From JBMOMT01 sp049324835 (GTDB lineage Bacteria; Chloroflexota; Anaerolineae; CAYNKW01): a stretch of DNA of 64,000 bases. The stretch is taken from NCBI GenBank assembly GCA_049324835.1, contig JBMOMT010000022.1:54330-118329 (forward strand), written 5' to 3'. Below, piece by piece: positions 25,528 to 35,475 of this stretch. Within the stretch, counting starts at the first letter, position 1. Each line of letters opens with the position of its first letter. The notes under the pieces are model-generated. The model had not been told where the DNA came from. It ran no database searches and saw nothing but the letters and a program-made list of their open reading frames with translations. The position numbers were made by a program, and so were the translations under genes.

Positions 25528-26405
25528 CCAAGAGAGGCCTGGGCAAAGGTCTGGAGGCGCTCATTCCCACCGCGCCCGCCGAACTGGCCACCGCCGCCGC
25601 TGCCAGCATCCGTCAGGTGGCAGTAGAGGCCATCGTCCCCAACCCGCTGCAGCCCCGCCAACGACAGGACCCGCAGGCCCTGCAGGAACTGGCCGATTCC
25701 ATTCGTGAGCATGGCCTCATCCAGCCACTCATCGTCACCACGGCTTTGCCGGAGCAACAGGCGGCCGGGGCGCAATATCAGCTCATCGCCGGTGAACGGC
25801 GCTGGACGGCGGTCAAACTGGCCGGTATATCCAGCGTGCCGGTCATCGTCAAAGAGGCCACGCCCCAGCAGATGCTGGAACTGGCGCTGGTGGAAAACAT
25901 CCAACGCGCCGATCTCAACCCCCTGGAAGAGGCAGTGGCCTATCGACAGTTGATCGATGAGTTTGGGCTGACGCAAGAAGAGGTGGCCGCCCGGGTGGGC
26001 AAGAGCCGCGTGGCTGTGGCCAACGTGGTGCGGCTGCTGCGCCTGCCCGACGAGATCAAAACAGCGTTGCTGGAGGGTCAGATCAGTGAGGGCCACGCTC
26101 GCGCCCTGTTGACGCTGGAGAACCCGGAGGCCATGCTGCGCCTGCTCAAGGCGATCGTCCACCAGGGGCTCAATGTGCGCCAGACGGAAGAGCTGGTGCG
26201 TCGGCAGGCGCTGGCAGCGCGACCGGAGACCAGGGCGGCGCCAACGCCGGACACGCTGGCGTTGGAAAATCGTTTTCGCGACGCTTTGGGCACCAAGGTG
26301 CGGCTGTTTCGCAGCAGAAAAGGCGGCAAGCTGGTCATCCACTTTTTTTCCGAAGAAGAATTGCAGGCGATCTACACTGCCATCGTTGGGTCAGATGATG
26401 TCTGA
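25524..26405 (+). CDS. parB: Chromosome partitioning protein ParB/Spo0J
   Basis: 293 aa with a GTG start overlapping the parA stop. The N-terminus is RGLGKGLEALIP. The ParB/Srx CTPase motif is seen as VPNPLQPRQ, SIREHGLIQPLIV and AGERRWTAVKLAG. The HTH is LTQEEVAARVGKSRVAVANVVRLLRLP. The C-terminus is the dimerisation region. I found no consensus parS (TGTTTCACGTGAAACA) in the window. Confidence 0.95.
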   Translation: MTKRGLGKGLEALIPTAPAELATAAAASIRQVAVEAIVPNPLQPRQRQDPQALQELADSIREHGLIQPLIVTTALPEQQAAGAQYQLIAGERRWTAVKLAGISSVPVIVKEATPQQMLELALVENIQRADLNPLEEAVAYRQLIDEFGLTQEEVAARVGKSRVAVANVVRLLRLPDEIKTALLEGQISEGHARALLTLENPEAMLRLLKAIVHQGLNVRQTEELVRRQALAARPETRAAPTPDTLALENRFRDALGTKVRLFRSRKGGKLVIHFFSEEELQAIYTAIVGSDDV

Positions 26406-26407
26406 CA

Positions 26408-26486
26408 GTAACTGCTCGGCCTACCCTGCCGCAGGTTATCACAGGTCATTTCTCTGGCTCAAAAGCGCCTAAACCTGCGGCAGGGT
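26408..26486. repeat. Palindromic repeat element (copy 2 of a family)
   Basis: It opens GTAACTGCTCGGCCT and then has the arm ACCCTGCCGCAGGTT (26423-26437). The perfect complement AACCTGCGGCAGGGT is at 26472-26486, followed by GAGTATT. The centre is 34 bp. The outer and arm sequences match the element at 36911-37051. It fills the parB-lon gap; the next ribosome site starts 10 bp later. Confidence 0.8.
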
Positions 26487-26507
26487 GAGTATTGTCAAGG
26501 AGAGTTT

Positions 26508-29009
26508 ATGGCCTCGCAGCCGTTGGAACTGACACCCGAACAATTGCGCCGCATTTGTGATCCTGCCAGCCTGGAGTTCGAGACGACCGATGAGCTACCC
26601 CACGTGGAAGAGATCATCGGCCAGCCGCGGGGCACGCGGGCGCTTGCCTTTGGCCTGGAGATGGATGGCCCCGGCTTTAACGTATACGTGCTGGGGCCGG
26701 CCGGCACGGGGCGCGCCACGGCCATCGAGCGTTTCGTGCAGCGACGCGCTCAGCAGGGCCAGACGCCGTTCGATTGGTGTTACGTGTACCATTTCGCCGA
26801 ACCGCATCGCCCGCGGGCCATCGAGTTGCCGCCCGGCCAGGGCCGGGTCTTTCGGCAAGAGATGGCAGAGCTGGTGGAGCACCTGCGCGTCGAGATCCCA
26901 CGCGCTTTCGAAGGTGAGGTCTACGAGAAGGCGCGGCGAGAGGTGCAGCAGGCCAAAGAGCAGGAACAATCGGCCATTTTTGCCAGGCTGGAGGCTCACG
27001 CCCGCGAGCAGGGCTTTGCTCTGATGCAAACGCCCGCCGGACTGAGCATCGCGCCTCTGGTCGAGGGGCAGGTGATCTCGCCGGAGCAGTTTGCCCAATT
27101 GCCCCAGGAGACCCAGCAGGTCCTGGAAGACCGTGGCCGCCAGTTGCAGCATGCCATCGGCGAGGCCATGCGCCAGATACAACAGGTCGAGAAACAGGCC
27201 CGGCAGGAAGCTCAACAACTGGATCAGAAAATCGTGAGCAACATCGTCTCACCGGCCATTCGAGAGTTGAGCGCGCGATATTCGGAATCTGTCGAGATGT
27301 GCGATTACCTGGCGGCTGTGGAGGCCGACATTGTGGCCCACGTGAGCGATTTCAAAAGCCGACCCCAGGAGACGCCTGTGGAGGCGATGGGGCTGAGCGC
27401 GCCGCCCAGGGAGCCTTCTTTTATGCGCTACCAGGTCAACCTGGTGGTCGATAACAGCCAGACGGCGGGCGCGCCGGTGGTGGTGGAGAACAACCCATCC
27501 TATCACAACCTGATGGGCCGGGTGGAGCACGAGTCGCGGTTGGGCTCCATGTACACCGATTTCACCATGATCAAAACCGGGGCGTTGCACCGGGCCAACG
27601 GCGGCTACCTGATCTTACGCGCCGAAGATGTGCTCAGTAAACCTCTGGCCTGGGAGGCGCTCAAACGGGCCATCAAGACCGGCGAGATTCGATTGGAAGA
27701 GTTGCCCCAACAATACCAGTTGATCGCCACCTCGACGCTGGAGCCGGAGCCCATCCCGTTGCGGGTCAAGGTGGTGCTGGTGGGCAGCCCGCTGCTGTAT
27801 TACCGGCTTCACAGCGCCGACGAAGATTTCGCCAAGTGGTTCAAGGTCAAGGCCGATTTCGACATCGATATGGACTGGACGCCGGAAACGCAGCAGCAAT
27901 ATGCTCTCTTTGTGCAAGCGCGTTGCCGGGACGAAGGGCTGCTGCCGTTCGATCCGACCGGCGTGGCCCAGATCGTAGAGCACGGCGCTCGACTGGCTGC
28001 CGATCAGCAGCGGCTGACCACCCGCTTTGGTCTGGTGGCCGATGTGGTGCGCGAGGCCAGCTATTGGGCCGGGCGCCAGGGTCGCCAGGTGGTCACGGCG
28101 GCGGACGTGCGGCGGGCCATCGAGGAGCAGACCTACCGCGCCAACATGATCGAGGAACGGGGGCGGATCCTGATCCAGCAGGGCACCATCCTGGTGGATA
28201 CCGCAGGCGAGCGGGTGGGGCAGGTCAACGGCCTGTCGGTGCTGGCTGTGGGCGACTATGCCTTTGGTCGGCCCTCGCGGGTGACGGCCCGCACCTACGC
28301 CGGCAAAGGCAACGTCACCGTTATCGAGCGTGAAGTGAACCTGAGCGGGCGCATCCACAACAAAGGGGTGCTGACGCTGACCAGTTTTCTCAACGCCAAG
28401 TTTGCCCGCGAAAAGCCACTGAGCCTTTCGGCCAGCATCACTTTTGAGCAAACCTACGAGCAGATAGAGGGCGACAGCGCCTCGTCGACCGAGCTGTATG
28501 CGCTGCTTTCCAGCCTGTCGGGTTATGCCATCCGGCAGGGCATCGCCGTGACCGGTTCGGTCGATCAGCACGGCGAGGTGCAGCCCATCGGCGGGGCCAC
28601 GCCCAAGATCGAGGGCTTTTTCGACGTCTGTCGCGAGCGTGGCCTCAGCGGCGAGCAAGGGGTCATGATTCCGGTGCAGAACGTGCGGCACCTGATGCTC
28701 CGCCCCGATGTGGTGGAGGCGGTGCGCGAGGGCAAATTCCACCTCTATGCTGTTCGCACCATCGACCAGGGCATAACCATTCTCACCGGGCGCGAGGCGG
28801 GCGAGCCGGATGAAGGCGGCCATTATCCTGAAGGCACGGTGTATCACGCGGTGGTTGAACGGCTGGAAGAGATGGCCGCAAAGACAGAAAAGAAAAAAGA
28901 GGACGAGAACAACGCCGCTCGCCGGACGGATGCGAACCAGCCCTCCTCTGAGGAGGAGGCAAACGATGCCGAGGGTGAGGCGCGTTCGTCGGTTGGCAGG
29001 ATCGGTTGA
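26508..29009 (+). CDS. Lon-family ATP-dependent protease (AAA_32/LonB-like)
   Basis: 833 aa. The N-terminal AAA-like part has a P-loop position reading GPAGTGRATAIERF, where Arg replaces the usual Lys. A helical/coiled-coil middle (about 140-250, many Gln) follows, then the main AAA core (NLMGRVEHESRLGSMYTDFTMIKTGALHRANGGYLILRAEDVL). The C-terminal Lon protease domain has the Ser nucleophile in EGDSASSTELYALLS (about residue 654) and the catalytic Lys in GGATPKIEGFFD (about 699). The tail is acidic/charged. It degrades damaged proteins in the cytosol. It appears to stand as its own unit and glnS follows 38 bp later. Confidence 0.92.
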   Translation: MASQPLELTPEQLRRICDPASLEFETTDELPHVEEIIGQPRGTRALAFGLEMDGPGFNVYVLGPAGTGRATAIERFVQRRAQQGQTPFDWCYVYHFAEPHRPRAIELPPGQGRVFRQEMAELVEHLRVEIPRAFEGEVYEKARREVQQAKEQEQSAIFARLEAHAREQGFALMQTPAGLSIAPLVEGQVISPEQFAQLPQETQQVLEDRGRQLQHAIGEAMRQIQQVEKQARQEAQQLDQKIVSNIVSPAIRELSARYSESVEMCDYLAAVEADIVAHVSDFKSRPQETPVEAMGLSAPPREPSFMRYQVNLVVDNSQTAGAPVVVENNPSYHNLMGRVEHESRLGSMYTDFTMIKTGALHRANGGYLILRAEDVLSKPLAWEALKRAIKTGEIRLEELPQQYQLIATSTLEPEPIPLRVKVVLVGSPLLYYRLHSADEDFAKWFKVKADFDIDMDWTPETQQQYALFVQARCRDEGLLPFDPTGVAQIVEHGARLAADQQRLTTRFGLVADVVREASYWAGRQGRQVVTAADVRRAIEEQTYRANMIEERGRILIQQGTILVDTAGERVGQVNGLSVLAVGDYAFGRPSRVTARTYAGKGNVTVIEREVNLSGRIHNKGVLTLTSFLNAKFAREKPLSLSASITFEQTYEQIEGDSASSTELYALLSSLSGYAIRQGIAVTGSVDQHGEVQPIGGATPKIEGFFDVCRERGLSGEQGVMIPVQNVRHLMLRPDVVEAVREGKFHLYAVRTIDQGITILTGREAGEPDEGGHYPEGTVYHAVVERLEEMAAKTEKKKEDENNAARRTDANQPSSEEEANDAEGEARSSVGRIG

Positions 29010-29047
29010 GCATTGGCAACATGGCACCACAGGAGCAAGGAGAAGAG

Positions 29048-30751
29048 ATGATGACGGCAGCAAATGACACACCTGGCGATGTTGCGTCGACGTCGGATTT
29101 TATTCGCGATGCCATTCGTGAGGACTTGAGAAGCGGGCGATTCGATCGTGTGCACACCCGTTTTCCGCCAGAACCCAACGGTTACATGCACATCGGCCAC
29201 GCCAAGGCCATCTGCATCACTTTTGGCATCGCCGAAGAGTTTGGTGGGCTGTACAATCTGCGCTTCGACGATACCAACCCCGTCAAAGAAGAAACCGAGT
29301 ATGTGGATGCCATCATTCGGGACATCCGCTGGCTGGGTTTCGATTGGCAAGACCGGCTGTTTTTTGCCTCGGATTACTTTGAGCAGCTCTACCAGTGGGC
29401 CGAACAGTTGATCCTGGATGGTAAGGCCTACGTAGACCACCTGAGCCCGGAAGAGATCCGGGAATATCGCGGCGATTTCAACACGCCGGGCAAGGACAGC
29501 CCCTACCGCAGCCGTTCCGTGGAGGAAAATCTGGATCTGTTTCGCCGCATGCGGGCTGGCGAGTTTGCCGAGGGCGAGTGCGTCCTGCGGGCCAAGATCG
29601 ATATGCAATCGGGCAACATGAACCTGCGTGACCCGGTGATGTATCGTATCATTCACGCCGAACATCATCGCACCGGCGACACATGGTGTATCTATCCCAT
29701 GTACGACTGGGCCCACGGCCAGTCCGATTCTATCGAGGGCATCAGCCACTCGCTGTGCGATATGGGCTACGAAGACCATCGTCCGTTGTATGACTGGTTC
29801 CTGGATGCGCTGGGTATTTATCGCCCGCGCCAGCTAGAGTTTGCCCGGTTCAACCTCACTTATACCGTATTGAGCAAACGTTACCTGTTGCAATTGGTAC
29901 GGGAGGGTTATGTGAGCGGCTGGGATGATCCTCGTATGCCCACGCTTTCTGGCCTGCGCCGCCGCGGCTATACGCCTGAGGCCATTCGGAGCTTTATGGA
30001 TCGTGTCGGTGTGGCCAAGGCCCAGAGCGTCGTCGATATTGCCATGCTGGAGCACGCCATCCGCGACGACCTGAACCAACACGCGCCGCGGCGCATGGCC
30101 GTGCTGGACCCGCTCAAGGTGGTCATCGTCAACTATCCGGAAGGCCAGGTGGAAGAGCTGGAAGCTATCAACAACCCGGAAGACGAGAGCATGGGCACGC
30201 GGATCGTTCCTTTTTCTCGCGAGCTGTACATCGAACGGGGTGATTTCCGTGAGGAGCCACCCAAAAAGTTCTGGCGGCTGGCGCCGGGTCGTGAGGTGCG
30301 TCTACGTTACGCCTATTACGTCACCTGTGTGGATGTCATCAAAGACGAAAAGGGTGAGATAGTGCAAGTCCACTGTGTCTACGATCCGGAAACACGGGGC
30401 GGCTGGGCTCCTGACGGGCGTAAGGTCAAAGGCACGCTGCACTGGGTTTCGGCGCAACACGCGCTGCCGGCCGAGGTGCGCCTCTACGACCGGCTCTTTA
30501 CCGTCGAGAATCCGATGGATGCCCCAGAGGGCCAGAGTTTCAAAGATTTCATCAACCCCAATTCGTTGCAGGTGCTGCCGACGTGTTATGTTGAGCCTGC
30601 TCTGGCCGATGCCGGGCCCGGCAGCCGTTACCAGTTTGAGCGCCACGGTTATTTCTGCCTGGATCCAGATTCGACCAGCGACCGCCTGGCCTTTAACTGC
30701 ACGGTGTCGTTGCGCGACTCGTGGGCCAAGATCGAACAGTCGCAGGATTAA
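29048..30751 (+). CDS. glnS: Glutaminyl-tRNA synthetase
   Basis: 567 aa from the ATG at 29048 (ATG at 29051 also possible; AAGGAG upstream). The class I HIGH motif is in FPPEPNGYMHIGHAKAI and the KMSKS-like motif reads VLSKRYL. GlnRS-specific elements include RFDDTNPVKEETEYVDAI and the anticodon-binding beta-barrels at the C-terminus (VDVIKDEKGEIVQVHCVYDPETRGG, GYFCLDPDS). Charging tRNA-Gln directly implies GatCAB is not required for Gln in this organism, though it may still serve Asn. Confidence 0.96.
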   Translation: MMTAANDTPGDVASTSDFIRDAIREDLRSGRFDRVHTRFPPEPNGYMHIGHAKAICITFGIAEEFGGLYNLRFDDTNPVKEETEYVDAIIRDIRWLGFDWQDRLFFASDYFEQLYQWAEQLILDGKAYVDHLSPEEIREYRGDFNTPGKDSPYRSRSVEENLDLFRRMRAGEFAEGECVLRAKIDMQSGNMNLRDPVMYRIIHAEHHRTGDTWCIYPMYDWAHGQSDSIEGISHSLCDMGYEDHRPLYDWFLDALGIYRPRQLEFARFNLTYTVLSKRYLLQLVREGYVSGWDDPRMPTLSGLRRRGYTPEAIRSFMDRVGVAKAQSVVDIAMLEHAIRDDLNQHAPRRMAVLDPLKVVIVNYPEGQVEELEAINNPEDESMGTRIVPFSRELYIERGDFREEPPKKFWRLAPGREVRLRYAYYVTCVDVIKDEKGEIVQVHCVYDPETRGGWAPDGRKVKGTLHWVSAQHALPAEVRLYDRLFTVENPMDAPEGQSFKDFINPNSLQVLPTCYVEPALADAGPGSRYQFERHGYFCLDPDSTSDRLAFNCTVSLRDSWAKIEQSQD

Positions 30752-30787
30752 CTGGCCTGCGTTGCAGGCATCCGGTTGAATGGAGCA

Positions 30788-30819
30788 GGGGCGACCCAAC
30801 GGGTCGCCCCTTTTTTTTT
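30788..30819 (+). terminator. Intrinsic terminator after glnS
   Basis: GGGGCGACCC (30788-30797), loop AAC, GGGTCGCCCC (30801-30810), then nine T. The T-run touches the stop codon of the convergent surface protein gene. Confidence 0.95.
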
Positions 30820-33800
30820 ACGGCACCGACTGTGGCCACCAGGTGCGATAGCTCCGGGTGATCATGGGCAAAAAGAGGGTGTGCGTCTCGTGGTGCGGCC
30901 CGATATCGAGCGGCCCGGCCAGAGCGGCGTCGCGCACCAGGCGCGGGTCGTCGGGTGGGTACTCGCTGGTGAAGCTGCCGCTTGTCCCTTCGATGAGGCG
31001 CGTATAGCCCGGCGCCGGCGGCGCGGCCAGCGCGCTTCCACCGAGGGGCGGCGTCAGCTCGAGCGTCACGCTGAAACGCTCGCCGTCGGCGGGGGCCAGA
31101 TCGCGGCTGAGGGTGGCCGTCAGTTCACCATTGGCAAACGTGACCCACGGCGGCAGCGTGCTCACCGGCACAACGCCCGCGCTGACGGTGGTGGTGAAAA
31201 CGATGTCGGAGGCGATGTAATCGCCAATGTTGCCGATCTCGGCCTCGACCGTCACCCGGTTGGGCGTGCCCGGCTTGAGGCCGTTGAGCGGAGCGCCGGC
31301 GGCGGTGGTGATGCTGATGACCTCGTAGCTCAGAATCAGCACCGCGCCGTGGGCTTCCACGGTCTGATCGTTGCCGGTGTGGCTCAGAATCTGCTCGAAA
31401 GAATCGGTGTAGGTGATGACCGGCGCATGGTTGACGGTGTTGGCGCCGCTGCGGGTGAGGGCCACGCGCGAGTGCAGGATGACATAAAGCTCGTCGCGCT
31501 CGGCGCCGTCGTCGTCGAACCAGGGCATTTGCTGCGCCTGTTCCGGCAGGTCGAAACTCACCTGCGTGCCCAGCGTGCCCGTCACGGATGAGGTGACGAT
31601 GCCGGTGCGCAGGCTGCCATAGGCGGCGGCGATATCGACCGGGTTGGTGGAGGTGATGATGGCGTGCTCCAGCACCTGCGCCTCGGCCGCGCTGCCCCAG
31701 CGGGCGTCGAGCAGGGCCACCTGGGGCGGCAGCAGATCGGCCAGGGTGAGGGCCTGGGCGCGGCCCAGGGTGTAGCGCACGCCGCTGCCGCCATCGACGC
31801 CGATCATGGCCGCCGGCACCTGGAAGCCGGCGGGCAGGGCGCTGCCGGCCTGGTCAAAGTCCAGCGTAAAGGGCACGGTGTAAACCCGGCCCGCCTCGAT
31901 TCCTGAATCGACGGTGGCGGTAAAGTAATAGACACCCTTCCAGGCATCGGGGATTTCGGTGACGTTGAGGAAGGGAAAGTCGAAAAAGAGCGGCTCGATG
32001 GCCTCCGTCTCGGTGACGGTGCGCTGGGTGACGCTGATGCCCGGCGGCGGCTCGGGGGTGAGGGTGACGTTGGTCCAGGTGAGGCCGCTGTTGTTGTTGA
32101 CCTCCAGGCGGATCTGGGTGCTGCCGCCGGGGGCCACGGTGGGATAAACCAGCTCGCGTCCGTGGCGGCCGCCGACATAGGTGGTGACGGCGATATCACC
32201 ATAGCCATAACTCTTGATGTACGGTTCCTGGCCAAAGGCGCGTGGATCGTTGGGATCGGCGATGCGGATAAAATGATAGACCTCGTCCTCGTAGGTGGCG
32301 ACCCGCACCGGGGCCACTTGCTTGTCGACGGCGGCATCGGACGAGAGACCGAACACGGCCTGCACGTGCGAATCGAATACCTCGTAGCGGCTGGGGCCGA
32401 GCGCTTTTTGGTGGTAGACAAAACGCGCGCCGTCGTTGAGTTTGAGCACCCCTTCTTTGTGCGTCCCGCCGGCGCTGCGCAGCGTGCCGGTGATGTCGAT
32501 GACTTCGTAGGCCTGGGCGTCGAGCGCCTGCTGGAAGTAGAGATAGGTGTAGGCCGGCGTGTCGATGGTGTCGGTGAGGACGGTGGCGGCGGGGCCTTTG
32601 CCTTGCAGATCACGAAAGCTCCAGGAGGTGGCCCAGTCGCCGCTGGCGGGTTCCAGGGTAAAACCCAGCCCCTTGAACATGCCCTGGCTGATCAGCGTTT
32701 CATCCTGGGCCATGTCCAGCGGCGGCGCCAAGTTGGAGTGCGATTTGAGCATCAGGTGGACGGCAGCCTCCTCGCGGGAGGGGTATTCGGTGACAAAATC
32801 GTCCCTGATGCCGTCGTCGTCGAAATCGACGTGTAGATCGAACGTGGTGTTGACCACGGCGTGGTATTCCGGCGGCGGAAAGGGCACGATGTCGTAAAAG
32901 ACGGTGCGTAGATCGAGCCATTTTTCACGCTGCCAGAGATCGGTATAGTCCACGCGAGATTGCACCGGCCCCGTGGGTATGGCCACGATGCCCGAACTCA
33001 GATACTCGTGGTAGGGGATGGGGTGCGTGCCGGTGTTGGTCCACACCGAGCCGCCGGAGGCATCGAGCACCACGCCGGTGGTGGTGATGGGATCGCTGGC
33101 AAACGAGACGGTGCGGCTGAACAGCTCGCGGGTGTAGAGGCCGTAACGCACGGCCGGCTCCTGGTAATCGTAGCCGGGCAGGGCGCCGAAATCCCAGGTG
33201 AGCACCACTGCCGGCAGGAGCAGATCGCCGCCGGCGGTGAGAGTGATATAGCCGGTGTAGGTGACCGGAATCGTGACCGTGTTGCTCAGGCCGGTGGTGG
33301 TGGTGTAAGGCCCGGTGACGGTGTAGACCTGCCCGCCGCTGAGGGGCCAGTTACCGATATTGTAGACGGTGGCGGTGGTGGCCTGGGCGCCGTTGACGGT
33401 GGGCAGGGGGTAATGGCCGTTGTGGTAGAAAAAGACCTCGTTAAAGGCCCACAGCGTCTCGCCGGTGGTGGTGAGGGTGGTGGTGTCGGTGAGCACGCCG
33501 GGGATGCGGCGCTGGTCGTCCACATCGACGATGGGGCTGAGCAGAGTCACCACATCGGTGATGACGACGGTTTCGGCCTGGGTCTCTTCTTTGTTTTCCA
33601 GCGTCAGGGCCAGGTCAAAGTAATAACCCTCGGCGGGCAGGGGATAGAGGCCATCGAGTTCGATGTCGCGGTCGCCGACGAGCCGGGCGGCCATCTGGGC
33701 CTGGACATAGAGCGGGTTGCGCTGGATGTGTTTGGGTGTGTTGGCATCGAATGTATCGACATAAGAGGCTTCCGCCGTGCTGACCAGGGCGCTGCCGGCG

Positions 33801-35236
33801 GCCAGGGCATCGGCTTTGGTAAAGGCGGTGTAGACCAGGGCCGTGTCGCCGGGCTCGGCATCGCCCAGTTGCCAGACGATGGTCGTGCTGCCGTCGGGGT
33901 TCTCGGTGAGGCTGGCCGGCGCGGGCGAGACCGCGGCCAGGGTGGTGGTAAAGCCGTTGTGCAGCGTATCGGTGACGACCACGCTCGCCAGGGGGCCGTC
34001 CCAATAGTTTTTGAAAGTGGTGGTGATGACCACCTCGATACCGGCCTCGTAGGCGGGTATGACGGTGGGGCCGACGGCGGTCGAGTATTGCTGGGCCAGC
34101 GTGCCGTGCAGACCGGCCCGCTCGGCCATAGACAGCAGCACCGCATCCAGCACCTGCGGGTAGTCATCCTGCAAGTCGGAGGGGTGGGCGTTCACCAGCA
34201 CCACCTCGCCGTGGCCGGGGTGGGCGTAGAGGATGGCCGGCGAGCCGGGTTGGCTGGTCTCTCCGGCGGCGAAACTGGCGATGGTCACGGTGTCGGTGAG
34301 CGCGGCCAGCAGCGGCTCGTTGAGCACATAGACGTTATCATCGAGCCAGGAAAAGGTGAGGGGGCTGGCCGGGTCGTCCAGGGTGACGGCGGCGGTGTTG
34401 TCGGCGTCGGTGACGCGGGTTTCCACATCCACCGTGCCCTCGGGCACCAGGCCGGCGGCCTGAGCCAGGTAATTGGATTCGCCCTGGGCATAGAGAAAAC
34501 CACCGGCTTCCACCCATTCGTGGATGGCGGCCAGGCCGGTTGTGCCCAGTTCATCGGCCACCTCGTCGGCCCAGCCGGTGCGTACGGTGGGCAGCAGGAG
34601 TAGATCGTAGCCCTCGGAGGTCAGCACGCCGCTGATGATGTCGCTCTCGCTGACGGTGGTGAAAAGGCTTTCGTCCCACAGATAGACGCGAAAGAGCTGT
34701 TCGAAATCACCTTCTTCCCAGGTGAGTACCTGATCGTATTCGTCGCGCAGGGTGCTGTAAAAAAGGGCGATCTTGGCCGGGCGCAGGGCAAAAGAGCGGC
34801 CCACGTCAAAGGGGGCCGCGGCGGTGGCGGTGGTAAAGTCGCCGCTGATGGGCGCCAGCACGGTGCCGCGGTCGTAGCTGCTACCGTCGGCGCTGAAATC
34901 GGCGGCGCTCCAGGCGGCCTGGCCCCAGTCGTAGATGTGTTGGAAGAGGGTCTTGTAGGCCTCGCGCAGGGGCAACGGATCGGCCGGCGCGCCCTGGGCA
35001 ACGCCGAGGGGCACCAGTGTGCTGCCGCCCGGCCAGGTATACAGGCTCTGCAGGGCAGGCAGCGGCGGGAGTGGCAGCGGGGCTTGCGGTGGGGATAACA
35101 CAGCGGGTGGGGTGTCGGGCGGCAAAGGACCGGCCTGGATGGGAAGGGGTAGGGCAGTGACCAGCAGCGCCAGCGTGGTCAACCAGGCGGTTACTTGACG
35201 GATGGCTCGGTGCAAAGGTCGGATTGGCTCTTTCAT
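30818..35236 (-). CDS. Very large secreted surface protein with FLPMI motif
   Basis: 1472 aa from the ATG at 35236 (AGGAGGGAG upstream), which places a signal peptide at residues 1-36 (AWLTTLALLVTALPLPIQA). Residues about 155-275 (KIALFYSTLRDEYDQVL, GYDLLLLPTVRTGW, WVEAGGFLYAQGESNYL) resemble a ThuA/class-I-amidotransferase-like fold without a recognisable catalytic triad. The rest is a chain of DUF11/CARDB-like beta-sandwich domains rich in Thr/Val with TTTVIV-type strands. The end reads THTLFLPMITRSYRTWWPQ, parallel to the FLPLV motif of the protein at 1-3422. There is no anchor helix. Probably an exported cell-surface or matrix protein; ligand unknown. Confidence 0.75.
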   Translation of the reverse strand: MKEPIRPLHRAIRQVTAWLTTLALLVTALPLPIQAGPLPPDTPPAVLSPPQAPLPLPPLPALQSLYTWPGGSTLVPLGVAQGAPADPLPLREAYKTLFQHIYDWGQAAWSAADFSADGSSYDRGTVLAPISGDFTTATAAAPFDVGRSFALRPAKIALFYSTLRDEYDQVLTWEEGDFEQLFRVYLWDESLFTTVSESDIISGVLTSEGYDLLLLPTVRTGWADEVADELGTTGLAAIHEWVEAGGFLYAQGESNYLAQAAGLVPEGTVDVETRVTDADNTAAVTLDDPASPLTFSWLDDNVYVLNEPLLAALTDTVTIASFAAGETSQPGSPAILYAHPGHGEVVLVNAHPSDLQDDYPQVLDAVLLSMAERAGLHGTLAQQYSTAVGPTVIPAYEAGIEVVITTTFKNYWDGPLASVVVTDTLHNGFTTTLAAVSPAPASLTENPDGSTTIVWQLGDAEPGDTALVYTAFTKADALAAGSALVSTAEASYVDTFDANTPKHIQRNPLYVQAQMAARLVGDRDIELDGLYPLPAEGYYFDLALTLENKEETQAETVVITDVVTLLSPIVDVDDQRRIPGVLTDTTTLTTTGETLWAFNEVFFYHNGHYPLPTVNGAQATTATVYNIGNWPLSGGQVYTVTGPYTTTTGLSNTVTIPVTYTGYITLTAGGDLLLPAVVLTWDFGALPGYDYQEPAVRYGLYTRELFSRTVSFASDPITTTGVVLDASGGSVWTNTGTHPIPYHEYLSSGIVAIPTGPVQSRVDYTDLWQREKWLDLRTVFYDIVPFPPPEYHAVVNTTFDLHVDFDDDGIRDDFVTEYPSREEAAVHLMLKSHSNLAPPLDMAQDETLISQGMFKGLGFTLEPASGDWATSWSFRDLQGKGPAATVLTDTIDTPAYTYLYFQQALDAQAYEVIDITGTLRSAGGTHKEGVLKLNDGARFVYHQKALGPSRYEVFDSHVQAVFGLSSDAAVDKQVAPVRVATYEDEVYHFIRIADPNDPRAFGQEPYIKSYGYGDIAVTTYVGGRHGRELVYPTVAPGGSTQIRLEVNNNSGLTWTNVTLTPEPPPGISVTQRTVTETEAIEPLFFDFPFLNVTEIPDAWKGVYYFTATVDSGIEAGRVYTVPFTLDFDQAGSALPAGFQVPAAMIGVDGGSGVRYTLGRAQALTLADLLPPQVALLDARWGSAAEAQVLEHAIITSTNPVDIAAAYGSLRTGIVTSSVTGTLGTQVSFDLPEQAQQMPWFDDDGAERDELYVILHSRVALTRSGANTVNHAPVITYTDSFEQILSHTGNDQTVEAHGAVLILSYEVISITTAAGAPLNGLKPGTPNRVTVEAEIGNIGDYIASDIVFTTTVSAGVVPVSTLPPWVTFANGELTATLSRDLAPADGERFSVTLELTPPLGGSALAAPPAPGYTRLIEGTSGSFTSEYPPDDPRLVRDAALAGPLDIGPHHETHTLFLPMITRSYRTWWPQSVP

Positions 35237-35380
35237 ATGCGCTCCCTCCTGATGAAAACGCGACAACGCGCCCGTATGGGTAGACCCATCGGCCCAATTG
35301 GCACCGTGGCTCACCCCCACCCTGGCGCGTTGTCTAAAAATTGCCCGCTATTCGTCCTGACGCAATGGTCAAGCGCTTCT

Positions 35381-35409
35381 ATGATAGCACAGATCGCGCC
35401 TTTTCTCAA
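35381..35409 (-). promoter_or_regulatory. Promoter of the 1472-aa surface protein gene
   Basis: Minus strand: TTGAGA (35409-35404), a 17-bp spacer and TATCAT (35386-35381), giving a leader of about 140 nt. Confidence 0.6.
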
Positions 35410-35475
35410 TGGCGCAATAGTACCAGGTGTGGCGGAGGCAACGCCAGGCGGGTGTTTTCCGGTGCAGGTGGGAGT

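Noticed and set aside
24694..26405. Expected parS sites near parAB
   Set aside because: No match or near match to TGTTTCACGTGAAACA was seen; sites may lie outside the window.
32960..34603. A 547-codon open frame on the plus strand, Gly-rich
   Set aside because: Mirror frame of the 1472-aa surface protein; the real frame has a signal peptide and coherent domains.
30818..35236. Interpretation as a glycosyl hydrolase or protease
   Set aside because: No catalytic motif was found; only beta-sandwich domains and a ThuA-like fold without its usual residues.
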